Numbered from the stretch's first letter, positions 16,529 to 26,063 are shown. The stretch is DNA of 36,634 bases from Tannerellaceae bacterium (GCA_021201865.1 JAJQEE010000195.1:25705-62338), one strand, 5' to 3'. A program made the numbers and translations. The notes: generated by a model not told the origin, from the letters alone.

Positions 16529-18619
16529 ATGAAGCGTAGCTTACTCATATTATCTTTCCTGTTTATAGCCGTTCTAACAATACATGCCCAACGTGCAGGG
16601 GGTGGTAGGGATCGCGGGGGATTTTCTTTGTCGAACCTTTCAGGCGCTTCATCAGAGATTCCCGACAGCCTTTTAATTCCGGACAGCGTCGAAAACAGAC
16701 GGATCAGTGCCTATCGCCTGACTCCGGATATCGGCACACCTTATCTGGCTCCGATGGATACTTCCCGGCTGAATACGGCTCAAAGTACACTGGCAGACAA
16801 TAAATCGTTAGCAGTAGGTTACCTGGCAAACTTAGGAGCTCCGGCACAAACCAAAATATTCTCGGAACGGAAAGAGGCACGGGATTTTATTTTTGCTGAT
16901 GCCTATGATTATTACATCACCACTCCGGAAAATGCACTTTTCTATGATACAAAAATCCCCTACACAAACGTACTCTACACACAGGGGGGATCTGCCCAGA
17001 ACAAAGAAGACCAGTTCAAAGGGGTACTAACAACCAACTTCGGGAAAAAGATCAATATCGGCGGAGAGATGGACTATATCTATAGCCGTGGTTTCTATAA
17101 TGCAAACGGAAATAAGTTGTTAAGCTATCGTTTGTTCGGCAGTTACCGTTCAGACAAATATGAGTGGAGCGGTTACCTGAGTAACTACAACTTTGTCAAT
17201 TATGAGAACGGAGGGTTAAGTGATGATGAACACCTGACCAACCCGGATAAATTTCTGGACAACAGACGTCCGGAGGCAACCAAAGACTATCCTGTGCGCT
17301 ATTTTGACACCTGGAACCGTGTCAGAGGGAAACAGTATTATTTTACTCACCGCTACAATTTAGGATTCTACCGGACCCTTGAAGAAGCAGATGAGGAGGG
17401 ATACGAACAGGAAATCTTTATTCCGGTATCCAGTATTATCCACACATTTGAATACGAAGACAATCGCCGGCATTTTACATCCAATATGCCCCAAATAGAT
17501 ACTGCTTATACGAAGTATACGAACATACATGGTCTGGATCCTTCACTGGGAGACCGTACATCTATGTACAACTTAAAGAACACATTTGGTCTCTCTCTGC
17601 GGGAAGGATTTCAGGACTGGGCAAAAGCAGGATTGACAGCCTTTGTCCGGTTTGAAAAACGAAGATATAAGCTACCGCTTGAGATCGAAGGGACAGAAGA
17701 TATTCCAGGCACGATTGGAGGAGGCAATAACTCCGGCGCTCAGGTGCTTGATTTTCCTCTTTCTCAGATATATGATGAATTTTCCACGTATGTCGGTGCG
17801 GAATTAGCTAAAACACAGGGAGAACTTTTCACATTCAATGCCCGTGGAGAGTTGGCAGTGATCGGGGACGATTTAGGAGAGTTACGGGTAGAAGGTGATA
17901 TCCGGAGCCAGTTCCCACTTCTTAAGAGAGAAGCATCCGTCAAAGCGAGCGGATATATTAAGAACCTGACACCTGCCTTCTATCAGCGACATAACCATTC
18001 CCGTTATTTCTGGTGGGATAACTCTTTTAAAAACACCCAACAGGTATATGTAGGGGGTGAAGTGGATCTTCGTTCAACCGGCACAAACCTGTCGGCAGGT
18101 GCAGAATTTCTACAAAACTATATCTATTTTGGAAGTAAAGGAATACCTATACAACATGGTAGCAACCTACAAGTCGTTACCGCCCGTCTGAAACAGGACT
18201 TTCATTACAAAGCTTTTGGTTGGGAAACAGATGTGGCCTATCAGCTAAGCAGTGATAAGGAGGTACTTCCTCTTCCGGATTTCAGCGCCTATACCAATAT
18301 GTACGTACACTTTAAGCTTTTTAAAGTGCTGTCATTCCAATTAGGCGCGGACCTGCACTATCATACCAAATATTATGCTCCTTATTATGAACCGGCCACC
18401 CAGCAATTCCAGTTACAATGGGATGAAAATCGGGTGAAAGTGGGGGGGTACCCACTGATAAACGCCTATCTGAACGTACACCTGAAACAGACTCGTTTCT
18501 TTATCATGGCCTACAACCTGAGCTCTCAGTTCGTGGAACCGAACTACTTCTCACTGGCACATTATCCACTGAATCCCATGCTGCTTAAAATGGGTATTTC
18601 CGTCGTATTCAACGACTAA
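16529..18619 (+). CDS. Putative porin (Bacteroidetes outer-membrane beta-barrel)
   Basis: A 696-residue predicted outer-membrane barrel. The signal peptide (MKRSLLILSFLFIAVLTIHAQ) is followed by a Gly/Arg-rich linker (RAGGGRDRGG) and then alternating amphipathic strands rich in Tyr/Phe/Trp through to KMGISVVFND. The pattern matches the protein family labelled putative porin in Bacteroidales, commonly encoded next to the 2-oxoacid oxidoreductase genes. No TonB box, plug or carboxypeptidase-regulatory domain is present, so it is not SusC-like. I use the ATG at 16529; a TTG three codons earlier overlaps the -7 element. Solute is unknown. The gene downstream starts 4 bp after its stop, so the two are co-transcribed. 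The gene is intact. Confidence 0.8.
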   Translation: MKRSLLILSFLFIAVLTIHAQRAGGGRDRGGFSLSNLSGASSEIPDSLLIPDSVENRRISAYRLTPDIGTPYLAPMDTSRLNTAQSTLADNKSLAVGYLANLGAPAQTKIFSERKEARDFIFADAYDYYITTPENALFYDTKIPYTNVLYTQGGSAQNKEDQFKGVLTTNFGKKINIGGEMDYIYSRGFYNANGNKLLSYRLFGSYRSDKYEWSGYLSNYNFVNYENGGLSDDEHLTNPDKFLDNRRPEATKDYPVRYFDTWNRVRGKQYYFTHRYNLGFYRTLEEADEEGYEQEIFIPVSSIIHTFEYEDNRRHFTSNMPQIDTAYTKYTNIHGLDPSLGDRTSMYNLKNTFGLSLREGFQDWAKAGLTAFVRFEKRRYKLPLEIEGTEDIPGTIGGGNNSGAQVLDFPLSQIYDEFSTYVGAELAKTQGELFTFNARGELAVIGDDLGELRVEGDIRSQFPLLKREASVKASGYIKNLTPAFYQRHNHSRYFWWDNSFKNTQQVYVGGEVDLRSTGTNLSAGAEFLQNYIYFGSKGIPIQHGSNLQVVTARLKQDFHYKAFGWETDVAYQLSSDKEVLPLPDFSAYTNMYVHFKLFKVLSFQLGADLHYHTKYYAPYYEPATQQFQLQWDENRVKVGGYPLINAYLNVHLKQTRFFIMAYNLSSQFVEPNYFSLAHYPLNPMLLKMGISVVFND

Positions 18620-18623
18620 AAAT

Positions 18624-19445
18624 ATGAGATCAAAAAAGATGCTTCTTGTTTATGGGATATTGCTGGTTCTGGTGATCACGACCATGTATTCCCTGCGGCC
18701 TCAACCTGTGACTATTGCTCAGGATCGGGACTATCCGGAAATCCGGGAAGAAGGAATCCTACGTATCGTCACGGAGTATAACCAATCCGGCTATTTTATT
18801 TCCGGAGAATCGATTGAAGGTTTTCAATACGAGCTCAGCCAGGCCATCGCCCAGGTATCCGGACTGGAGATACAGATCGGACTGGAAATGAGTCTGGATG
18901 AAAGTTTTATGAAACTACAGAAACAGAAATATGATGTCATTGCCCGGAACATCCCGGTCACCACAGAGATGCGGGAAGAATACCTGTTCACAGACCCTCT
19001 CCTCCTCAACAAACAGATCCTGGTACAACGGAAAGCCAATGCAAACCAGGATCACCCGCCTCTGCGGAACCAGTTAGAGTTAGGAGGAAAAACAGTATAT
19101 ATCCCCAAAGGTTCTCCTGCCCTATTGCGTTTGAACAATTTGGCGGAAGAGATCGGGGATACTATTTTTATCGTGGAAGAAGAGCTTTATTCAACTGAGC
19201 AGTTACTAATCATGGTGGCCCGGTCTGAAATTGATTATGCAGTCTGTGACCTGCAAATATCTCAAAACTACCAGCAACAATTCCCGGAACTGGATATCCA
19301 GACAGACATCAGTTTCACCCAGTTACAATCATGGGCACTACGCAAATCTTCCCCCATCCTACTGGACAGCCTCAACCACTGGTTGACAAAAATAAAAGAA
19401 ACAGGACTCTATGATCAAATTTATAAACGGTATCATACCCATTGA
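18624..19445 (+). CDS. Periplasmic solute-binding (PBP2, MltF-N-like) protein
   Basis: A 273-residue protein with an N-terminal signal anchor (about 6-24, MLLVYGILLVLVITTMYSL) and a type 2 periplasmic-binding-protein fold. Evidence is the opening EEGILRIVTEYNQSGYFISGESIEGFQYELSQAIAQ (about 42-77), the LSLDESFMKLQKQKYDVIARNIPVTTEMREEYLFTDPLL-type hinge region and the closing ETGLYDQIYKRYH. It resembles the N-terminal sensor domain of the lytic transglycosylase MltF, but no transglycosylase catalytic domain follows, so it is a stand-alone binding domain. No ABC importer genes are adjacent. Pairing with the porin (4-bp gap) suggests a shared uptake or envelope function, which is inference. The gene is intact. 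Confidence 0.8.
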   Translation: MRSKKMLLVYGILLVLVITTMYSLRPQPVTIAQDRDYPEIREEGILRIVTEYNQSGYFISGESIEGFQYELSQAIAQVSGLEIQIGLEMSLDESFMKLQKQKYDVIARNIPVTTEMREEYLFTDPLLLNKQILVQRKANANQDHPPLRNQLELGGKTVYIPKGSPALLRLNNLAEEIGDTIFIVEEELYSTEQLLIMVARSEIDYAVCDLQISQNYQQQFPELDIQTDISFTQLQSWALRKSSPILLDSLNHWLTKIKETGLYDQIYKRYHTH

Positions 19446-19533
19446 GGATACAAAACTTACAATCCGGAACCGGTTTGTTTTCACTATTTACTTTTTACAC
19501 AGAGGGCAGGCCTTAAAATTCCCAAATATTGTA

Positions 19534-19541
19534 TACCTTTA
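19534..19541 (+). promoter_or_regulatory. Possible -7 element of the DEAD-box helicase gene
   Basis: TACCTTTA differs from TAnnTTTG only in the last base and lies 22 bp before the ATG at 19563. No -33 match was found. Weak support only. Confidence 0.3.
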
Positions 19542-19562
19542 CGGGGAATTTAACAACAGGAA

Positions 19563-20852
19563 ATGAGATTTGATGAATTAAATTTAGAAGATGCAGTCTT
19601 AGATGGGTTAGACGCCATGAACTTTTTGGAGACAACCCCGGTTCAGGAACTAACCATCCCCGTAATTTTAGAAGGAAAAGATTTGATCGCCTGTGCACAA
19701 ACGGGAACAGGCAAGACTGCTGCCTACGTATTACCTCTGATCAACGAATTAAGCAGAGGAGAACACCCTCAGGACGCAGTGAATGCGATTATCATGGCTC
19801 CCACCCGGGAATTAGCTCAACAAATCGACCAGCAGATCGAAGGATTCAGTTATTTTATACCGGTTTCAGCAGTAGCTGTTTATGGCGGTACTGATGGGGT
19901 AGCCTGGGAACAACAAAGACGAGGCATGGAACAGGGAGCGGACATTGTCATTGCGACTCCCGGACGACTGATCTCACACATTAAGTTAGGAACTGTCGAT
20001 CTGTCCCAGGTATCCTATTTCGTACTGGATGAAGCAGACCGGATGCTGGACATGGGATTCTATGATGACATCATGCAGATCTATAAACAACTGCCGGAGT
20101 ATTGCCAGACCATTATGTTCTCGGCAACGATGCCTCCTAAAATACGGACATTAGCTAAAACGATCCTGAAAGACCCGGAAGAAGTCAAGATTGCTATTTC
20201 CCGTCCTCCGGAAACAATTATGCAGACAGCCTATATCTGCTATGATCCTCAAAAATTAGAGATCATTAAAAATCTATTTTCCGAAACACGTCCTCAGCGG
20301 GTGATCATCTTTTCATCCTCAAAAATGAAGGTAAAAGAGTTAGCTGCCACGCTCAAACGGATGAAATTCAACGTAGCAGCCATGCATTCGGATCTGGAAC
20401 AATCGCAGCGGGAAGAGGTGATGCGTGATTTTAAGAATGGACATATAGACATCCTGGTAGCCACAGACGTGGTTTCGAGAGGGATTGATATCAACGACAT
20501 CAAATTGGTAGTTAATTTTGATATACCTCATGACCCGGAAGATTATGTACACCGGATCGGACGTACAGCCCGAGGCACAGGTGGAGAAGGATTAGCTATC
20601 ACTTTTGTTGCCATAGAAGAACAGGCTCAGTTTAAGCGGATAGAGGATTTCCTGGGCAAACCCATTTATAAGATCCCGGTTGATCCGGCTATAAGGGAAA
20701 CTCCCGCTTATGAACCGGAGAAATACAGGAATATGCGCCGGGGAAAAGGACAGGGACGTGGCCGGAGCGATAATAAAAAGCCACAGAACAAAAAGCCGGC
20801 CGGAGCTGGTAAACAAGCAAAATCTCCCCATGGCCGCTCTCCTAAGAACTAA
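19563..20852 (+). CDS. DEAD-box ATP-dependent RNA helicase (RhlE-like)
   Basis: A 429-residue cytoplasmic RNA helicase with all core motifs: Q-motif Gln28 (TTPVQELTIPVIL), motif I AQTGTGKT (45-52), PTREL (80-84), ATPGR (131-135), DEAD (156-159), SAT (187-189), and HRIGRTARG in the second RecA domain. A Gly/Lys/Arg-rich tail of about 40 residues (RGKGQGRGRSDNKKPQNKK) follows, as in RhlE/CsdA-type enzymes that remodel ribosomal and mRNA structure, often in the cold. It is a single gene with 117 bp upstream and 95 bp downstream. The gap after it holds a small AGGTAT/ATACCT inverted repeat (20911-20932) but no T-tract. The gene is intact. Confidence 0.95.
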   Translation: MRFDELNLEDAVLDGLDAMNFLETTPVQELTIPVILEGKDLIACAQTGTGKTAAYVLPLINELSRGEHPQDAVNAIIMAPTRELAQQIDQQIEGFSYFIPVSAVAVYGGTDGVAWEQQRRGMEQGADIVIATPGRLISHIKLGTVDLSQVSYFVLDEADRMLDMGFYDDIMQIYKQLPEYCQTIMFSATMPPKIRTLAKTILKDPEEVKIAISRPPETIMQTAYICYDPQKLEIIKNLFSETRPQRVIIFSSSKMKVKELAATLKRMKFNVAAMHSDLEQSQREEVMRDFKNGHIDILVATDVVSRGIDINDIKLVVNFDIPHDPEDYVHRIGRTARGTGGEGLAITFVAIEEQAQFKRIEDFLGKPIYKIPVDPAIRETPAYEPEKYRNMRRGKGQGRGRSDNKKPQNKKPAGAGKQAKSPHGRSPKN

Positions 20853-20947
20853 TCCGTTCCTTCAGATGTTAGATTAACAGAAAATACGTCCGGCATCTGT
20901 AGGTATGTATTTACAAATACCTGACAATAACTTATATTCATCGCTTC

Positions 20948-23053
20948 ATGAAAAAACTATTGGTATTAATACACGTAATTTTATTAAGCATCGTACACAT
21001 GGCACAAGCAACGACGAATAATCCGCTATTAGCAACCTATAACACTCCGTTTGAAACACCTCCGTTCAACCTGATCCGGACGGAGCATTATGAACCGGCG
21101 TTTGGCGAAGGGATCAAAGATCTGGATAAAGAAATCCAACAGATTGCGAATAACCCGGCAGCTCCGACATTTGAAAACACGATCGTTGCGCTGGAACGGG
21201 CAGGAAAAGTGCTAACCAAAGTATCTTCCGCCTTTTTTAATGTGCTACATGCCGAAGCGGATGATGAAATGATGGAGATTTCTCAACGGGTCTCTCCTAA
21301 ACTCTCGGATGCCAATAACAATATTTACCTGAACGCAAACCTCTTCAACCGGGTAAAAGCGGTCTATGACCAGCGGGAAAAACTGAACTTATCTACAGAA
21401 GACGCCCGCCTTTTAGAAGACACCTATGAAGCTTTTAAAGTCAAAGGAGCCGACCTGAACCCGGAGGATAAGGAAAAATACCGGCAGTTGAGTACGGAAT
21501 TAAGTACCCTGACCCTGACATTCGACCAGAATGCACTGAAAGATAAAAATCGTTTTGAGCTTCATATTACAGATGAAACGGATCTGGCCGGGATTCCGGA
21601 TACCCATTTGGAGGCGGCAGCCATGACTGCGAAAGAGAAAGGAAAAGAAGGATGGATATTTACTCTTTCCGCTCCCAGTTATATTCCTTTCATGCGCTAC
21701 GCAGATAACCGGGAACTTCGGGAGAAGATGTACCGTGCATATATGAGTGTAGGAAACAAAGGAGATGAATTCGATAATCAGGAGATCATCCGGAAAATAG
21801 TCAATATCCGCCTGGAAATCGCCCGGCTGATGGGATATGATACCTATGCGGACTACGGTTTGAAACATACGATGGCTAAAAAACCGGAGAATGTATACAA
21901 TCTCTTAAATCAATTACTGGATGCCTACAAACCTGTAGCTATTAACGAATATAGCGAAGTACAGGGTTTTGCTTTGGGACTGGAAAACAAAAATTTCACG
22001 GTCATGCCCTGGGACTGGAGCTATTATTCTGAAAAACTGAAAGATATCCGTTTCGATGTAAACGACGAAATGACCCGCCCCTATTTCGAACTGGAAAATG
22101 TAAAAAAGGGAGTTTTTGGTTTGGCTACCCAGCTCTACGGTATTACATTCAAACAAAATAAAGAGATACCGGTCTACCACCCGGAAGTAGATGTGTATGA
22201 AGTCTACGATGCAGATGGGAAATTTGTATCCATCCTGTATACTGACTTCCATCCGCGGGAAGGAAAACAATCCGGAGCCTGGATGAACTCCATAAAATCC
22301 CAGTACAGGGAAGAAAGCGGAGACGATAGCCGTCCACAAGTAATCATCGTAATGAACTTCACCCGGCCAACAGAGACTAAACCTTCTCTGCTTTCCTTTG
22401 ATGAAGTGAATACCTTCCTTCACGAATTCGGGCATGCCCTGCATGGGATGCTGGCAGAAGGGAACTATGCCAGCCTTTCCGGCACCAGTGTCTACCGTGA
22501 CTTTGTGGAACTTCCTTCTCAAATCATGGAAAACTGGCTGACAGAAAAAGAGTTTCTGGATCAGATTGCTGTGCATTATGAAACCGGGGAAAAGATACCG
22601 CAGGAATTAGTCCAGAAGCTGATCGATGCCTCTAACTTCAATACAGGCTACCTGTGCTGCCGCCAGTTAAGCTTTGGTATGCTCGACATGGCATGGCACA
22701 CCCTAAACACTCCGTTTGAAGGCAAAGTGATGGATTTCGAAAAGGAGGCATGGGCTCCCACCATGATCCTGCCCGAAGTAGAAGGAACCTTGATGAGCAG
22801 TAGCTTCGGCCATATTTTTGCCGGAGGATATGCAGCAGGCTACTATGGTTATAAATGGGCGGAAGTCCTCGATGCCGACGCATTCGCTGCCTTTAAGGAG
22901 GCCGGGATCTTCAATCAGGAAGTAGCCCGCTCCTTCCGTGAAAACATCCTTTCTAAAGGAGGAACCGAAGATCCGGATATCCTGTATAAACGGTTCCGGG
23001 GTCAGGAGCCCAGTATTGATGCGTTATTAAAACGTAACGGGATCAAAAAATAA
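20948..23053 (+). CDS. M3-family oligopeptidase / peptidyl-dipeptidase (Dcp-like)
   Basis: A 701-residue zinc metallopeptidase of family M3. The signature HEFGH lies at 492-496 within FLHEFGHALHGM, and the third zinc ligand is likely Glu521 in YRDFVELPSQIMENW. The N-terminus is a signal peptide (about 1-21, ending HMAQA), so the enzyme is exported, as is common for Bacteroidales Dcp homologues; it would remove dipeptides from peptide C-termini in the periplasm. The C-terminal GGYAAGYYGYKWAEVLDADAF stretch is a family hallmark. It is followed within 90 bp by a deaminase gene with its own -7 element, so probably monocistronic. The gene is intact. Confidence 0.95.
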   Translation: MKKLLVLIHVILLSIVHMAQATTNNPLLATYNTPFETPPFNLIRTEHYEPAFGEGIKDLDKEIQQIANNPAAPTFENTIVALERAGKVLTKVSSAFFNVLHAEADDEMMEISQRVSPKLSDANNNIYLNANLFNRVKAVYDQREKLNLSTEDARLLEDTYEAFKVKGADLNPEDKEKYRQLSTELSTLTLTFDQNALKDKNRFELHITDETDLAGIPDTHLEAAAMTAKEKGKEGWIFTLSAPSYIPFMRYADNRELREKMYRAYMSVGNKGDEFDNQEIIRKIVNIRLEIARLMGYDTYADYGLKHTMAKKPENVYNLLNQLLDAYKPVAINEYSEVQGFALGLENKNFTVMPWDWSYYSEKLKDIRFDVNDEMTRPYFELENVKKGVFGLATQLYGITFKQNKEIPVYHPEVDVYEVYDADGKFVSILYTDFHPREGKQSGAWMNSIKSQYREESGDDSRPQVIIVMNFTRPTETKPSLLSFDEVNTFLHEFGHALHGMLAEGNYASLSGTSVYRDFVELPSQIMENWLTEKEFLDQIAVHYETGEKIPQELVQKLIDASNFNTGYLCCRQLSFGMLDMAWHTLNTPFEGKVMDFEKEAWAPTMILPEVEGTLMSSSFGHIFAGGYAAGYYGYKWAEVLDADAFAAFKEAGIFNQEVARSFRENILSKGGTEDPDILYKRFRGQEPSIDALLKRNGIKK

Positions 23054-23087
23054 ATGTTTCAGACGAACTAATTCATTCAAATATATT

Positions 23088-23095
23088 TACTTTTG
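23088..23095 (+). promoter_or_regulatory. -7 element upstream of the deaminase-S41-cyclo-ligase genes
   Basis: TACTTTTG is an exact TAnnTTTG match, about 50 bp before the deaminase ATG at 23144. A 5-bp hairpin (CCTGT/ACAGG with an A-rich loop, 23100-23116) falls at the start of the predicted leader. Confidence 0.5.
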
Positions 23096-23143
23096 TAAAC
23101 CTGTGAAAAAAACAGGCAGATACATACTCAAAAGAAACCGGGC

Positions 23144-23578
23144 ATGTGTGAAAAAACAGAGAAACAATTTGAATTAGATAAACGCTATCTCCGGATGGCG
23201 ATGGTGTGGGCGGAGAACTCCTATTGTAAACGCCGCCAGGTAGGAGCCCTGATCGTGAAAGATAAAATGATCATTTCAGACGGGTTTAACGGGACTCCTT
23301 CCGGATTTGAAAATGTTTGCGAAGACGAGAACAATATAACGAAACCGTATGTCCTGCATGCTGAAGCAAATGCGATCACCAAAGTAGCCGCCTCTTCTAA
23401 CAGTAGTAGCGGAGCTACGATTTATGTCACTTCTGCTCCTTGCATTGAATGTGCCAAACTGATCATCCAGTCAGGTATTAAACGGGTGGTCTACTCTGAA
23501 AAGTACCGTGTGGAAGATGGTTGTAATTTACTCTGCAAAGCAGGGATCACAGTGGACTTTATAAATATAAAAGAATAA
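23144..23578 (+). CDS. Deoxycytidylate deaminase-family protein (dCMP deaminase-like)
   Basis: A 144-residue zinc deaminase with HAEANAI (His72, catalytic Glu74) and PCIEC (Cys100, Cys103) forming the zinc site. The N-terminal YLRMAMVWAENSYCKRRQVGALIVKD region is typical of dCMP deaminases (ComEB-type), which make dUMP for thymidylate synthesis. Length is usual. It is followed 17 bp later by the S41 peptidase gene and then the cyclo-ligase. The grouping with a folate enzyme fits thymidylate/folate metabolism loosely, but this gene order may be only conserved synteny. The gene is intact. Confidence 0.9.
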   Translation: MCEKTEKQFELDKRYLRMAMVWAENSYCKRRQVGALIVKDKMIISDGFNGTPSGFENVCEDENNITKPYVLHAEANAITKVAASSNSSSGATIYVTSAPCIECAKLIIQSGIKRVVYSEKYRVEDGCNLLCKAGITVDFINIKE

Positions 23579-23595
23579 AAAGAACGTTCGTTTGT

Positions 23596-25325
23596 ATGAA
23601 TGACAACAAAAAGCTCAGTATCTGGTTACCGGTCATCATAGCACTGAGTGTGTCCTTAGGGATATTTATCGGGAACCATTACATAAAAGTCAAGTCAGTA
23701 ACGGAAGAAGCCGTATCACTACAGGCAACAACAAGATCAACGCCGTTTTGGAGATCATTAAAGAGCAATATGTGGATACAGTGGATATGCCTAAACTGAT
23801 TGAAGGGACTATTCCTAAGATTTTCAGTGAGCTGGATCCCCATTCGGTCTACATCACCGCGGAAGACGCAGCGGCTGTGATGGAAGATATGGAAGGGTCA
23901 TTCAGCGGGATCGGTGTATCTTTCAATATGCAGACCGATACGATCTTAGTGATCAGTGTAATCCCGGGTGGTCCTTCTGAAAAAGCAGGATTACTTCCTT
24001 TTGACCGGATCATTACAATCAATGATTCTGTCTATGCCGGAAAAGAGATCCGGGATACCCATGTCATGAAGCTACTACGCGGAGAAAAGAACAGTACAGT
24101 CCGTCTGGGTGTAAAACGGGGAAATGAACCGGAACTGATCGAGTTTGAAGTGACCCGGGGAGAAGTACCCGTACATTCTGTGGATGTCTCCTATGCGATC
24201 CGGGAAGGGATTGGTTATATCAAAGTGAATAAATTCAGCCGTACGACCTATAATGAATTCATCACTGCTATTGCAAAACTAAAACAACAGAATTGCACCG
24301 GCTTTATCATTGACCTGCGGAACAACGGAGGTGGAATGATGGACGCGGCAATCAATATGGTTAACGAATTCCTACCCGCCGGGCAACTGATCGTATATAC
24401 GGAAGGGAAATCATTTCCCCGGAGCGACGTGCATTCCAACGGCACAGGCACTTGCAAGGATGCTCCTTTGGTCGTATTGACAGACGAAATATCGGCTTCT
24501 GCTAGTGAGATCTTTGCCGGAGCGATCCAGGATAATGACCGGGGCATCATTGTCGGCCGCCGGACCTACGGAAAAGGGCTGGTGCAAAACCAGATCGGTC
24601 TGAATGACGGTTCCCAGCTCCGCCTGACAATCGCCCGCTACTACACGCCTGCTGGACGTTCTATACAAAAAGAATATGAGTTAGGAAAAGGTGAAGACTA
24701 TGATATGGATATCTACAACCGCTTTATACATGGTGAGTTCGATTCTGCGGACAGCATTAAATTAGATGACCTGCCCCAGTTCAAAACAACGATCGGACGG
24801 ACAGTATACGGTGGCGGTGGTATCATGCCGGATATATTTATTCCACGGGATACTTCCGGGATCACCTCTTATTATTCAAGTATAGTGAATACCGGCGTAC
24901 TCTATCAGTTTGCCCTTGAATATTCGGATGCCCATAAAAAAGAATTCTCTGCCTATAGCAACTACAGGGATTTATATGAACATCTCAAACAACAACCGAT
25001 CCTTGAAGAGTTCACCAACTTTGCAATGACGAAAGGGATACGGAAACGTCCGGCACTGATCGCTATCTCAGGTCCACTGATCACCAATCAGATCCATGCC
25101 TATATCATCCGGAATTTCTTTGATGAAGAGGGATTCTATCCGGTCTTCCAGCAGGATGATCCGGTGATCCTGAAAGCGATCGAAGTGATCCAGAGCGGGA
25201 AATCCATTCCGTTAGTGGAAGAACAACCTGAAATAGCCGCAGACCATGTTACAGAAAACAAAGGAGGAGCTTCGAAAAGATATCGCTTTATTAAAGAAAC
25301 TCCACACGCCAGATATACTGTCTGA
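23596..25325 (+). CDS. S41 family C-terminal processing peptidase with PDZ domain (apparent frameshift)
   Basis: A carboxyl-terminal processing protease of about 576 residues. It has an N-terminal membrane anchor (about 8-28, WLPVIIALSVSLGIFIGNHYI), a PDZ domain (about 100-180, SFSGIGVSFNMQTD to RLGVKRG) and the S41 catalytic domain. The serine lies in DEISASASE (about 298-305) and the lysine in TYGKGLVQ (about 327). The frame shifts near 23724. The first frame ends in a short tail at 23799, while GNNKINAVLEIIKEQYVDTVDMPKL is read from the +2 frame. Adding one G in CAGGC would join them as VSLQGNNK. The C-terminal 80 bases overlap the next gene. It presumably degrades or trims envelope proteins; substrates are unknown. 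Confidence 0.88.
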
Positions 25326-25824
25326 CCATTCAGAAGAAATTTGCAGGAAGCTGGAGGAACAGGAATTGTTCCGGCAGGCTTCCTGTATTGCTATCTATCA
25401 TGCTCTTCCCGGTGAAGTGCAAACCACCTCCATCCTACGCAAATGGCATCCTCACAAAAAACTGCTCCTTCCTCTCATCCAAGGATATGATCTTTCCCTC
25501 TATCCGTATACAGGGGAGAATTCTGTCCAAAAAGGGAATTTCGGGATCTGGGAACCTATTCCCCGGGGAACAGCCTATGAAGCAAAAGAGATAGATCTTA
25601 TTATTGTTCCCGGTATTGCTTTTGACCAACAGCTAAACCGGATGGGCAGAGGAAAAGGATTTTATGACCGTTTGCTGTCTTCCATTTCCGCACCTAAAAT
25701 AGGGATCTGTTTTGATTTCCAACTTCGGGAATCGATTCCCTGTGAAGCATTTGACATTCCAATGGATATGGTTATCACAGAAAAAAGCGTGTTAACCTGT
25801 ACCGGACAGAAACCAGTTTCATAA
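25246..25824 (+). CDS. 5-formyltetrahydrofolate cyclo-ligase
   Basis: A 192-residue cytoplasmic enzyme that uses ATP to convert 5-formyl-THF to 5,10-methenyl-THF, rescuing the stored folate form. The family signature is present: IDLIIVPGIAFDQQLNRMGRGKGFYDRLL (about 116-144), with the ATP-binding GRGKGFYDR core, plus the N-terminal KEELRKDIALLKK helix and the mid-region LLLPLIQGYDLSLYPY. The ATG lies inside the 3' end of the S41 gene (80-bp overlap in another frame), indicating translational coupling. A later start would remove the conserved first helix. The gene is intact. Confidence 0.94.
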   Translation: MLQKTKEELRKDIALLKKLHTPDILSDHSEEICRKLEEQELFRQASCIAIYHALPGEVQTTSILRKWHPHKKLLLPLIQGYDLSLYPYTGENSVQKGNFGIWEPIPRGTAYEAKEIDLIIVPGIAFDQQLNRMGRGKGFYDRLLSSISAPKIGICFDFQLRESIPCEAFDIPMDMVITEKSVLTCTGQKPVS

Positions 25825-26063
25825 ACTACTTACAGAATCCCATCCCTTTAAGGGCTCCGGATTTTCTGAAGCATACCAAATCCCCATCGATGAAAGCCTG
25901 TGTTCACTACGCAGGAACCACAGGAACTTCTTCCATTTAATAAATCTCCGACTGCACAGGTTTGTCATAATAAATTTAAATAAAGGATTAGTGTAGTTAG
26001 GGCTATTTTGCAGCCGGAGATATGTCTTTATACATATTATTTTCAGTTGAGATATAGCGTATT
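25825..26063 (+). other. Intergenic region with a long-range 13-bp inverted repeat
   Basis: This 239-bp gap lies between the convergent cyclo-ligase and permease genes. It contains an imperfect 13-bp inverted repeat (ATCTCCGACTGCA at 25944-25956, TGCAGCCGGAGAT at 26009-26021, one mismatch) separated by 52 AT-rich bases, and a smaller CCTGTG/CACAGG pair around 25898-25931. No T-tract follows in either direction and no credible gene is visible. It may be a folded 3' UTR or a remnant of a mobile element end; neither is supported further. Confidence 0.4.

Noticed and set aside
18624-19445. Membrane-bound lytic transglycosylase MltF
   Set aside because: Only the binding-protein-like N-terminal domain is present; there is no transglycosylase catalytic domain before the stop.
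20866-20932. CAGATG/CATCTG and AGGTAT/ATACCT repeats after the helicase gene as terminators
   Set aside because: Short stems, no run of T on either strand; likely chance in AT-rich sequence.
23100-23116. CCTGT/ACAGG hairpin before the deaminase gene as a terminator of the M3 peptidase gene
   Set aside because: The stem is only 5 bp with an A-rich loop and no T-tract follows.
25904-25940. Short frame MKACVHYAGTTGTSSI as a small peptide gene
   Set aside because: Sixteen codons, no signal or conserved feature, lies in a likely 3' UTR.
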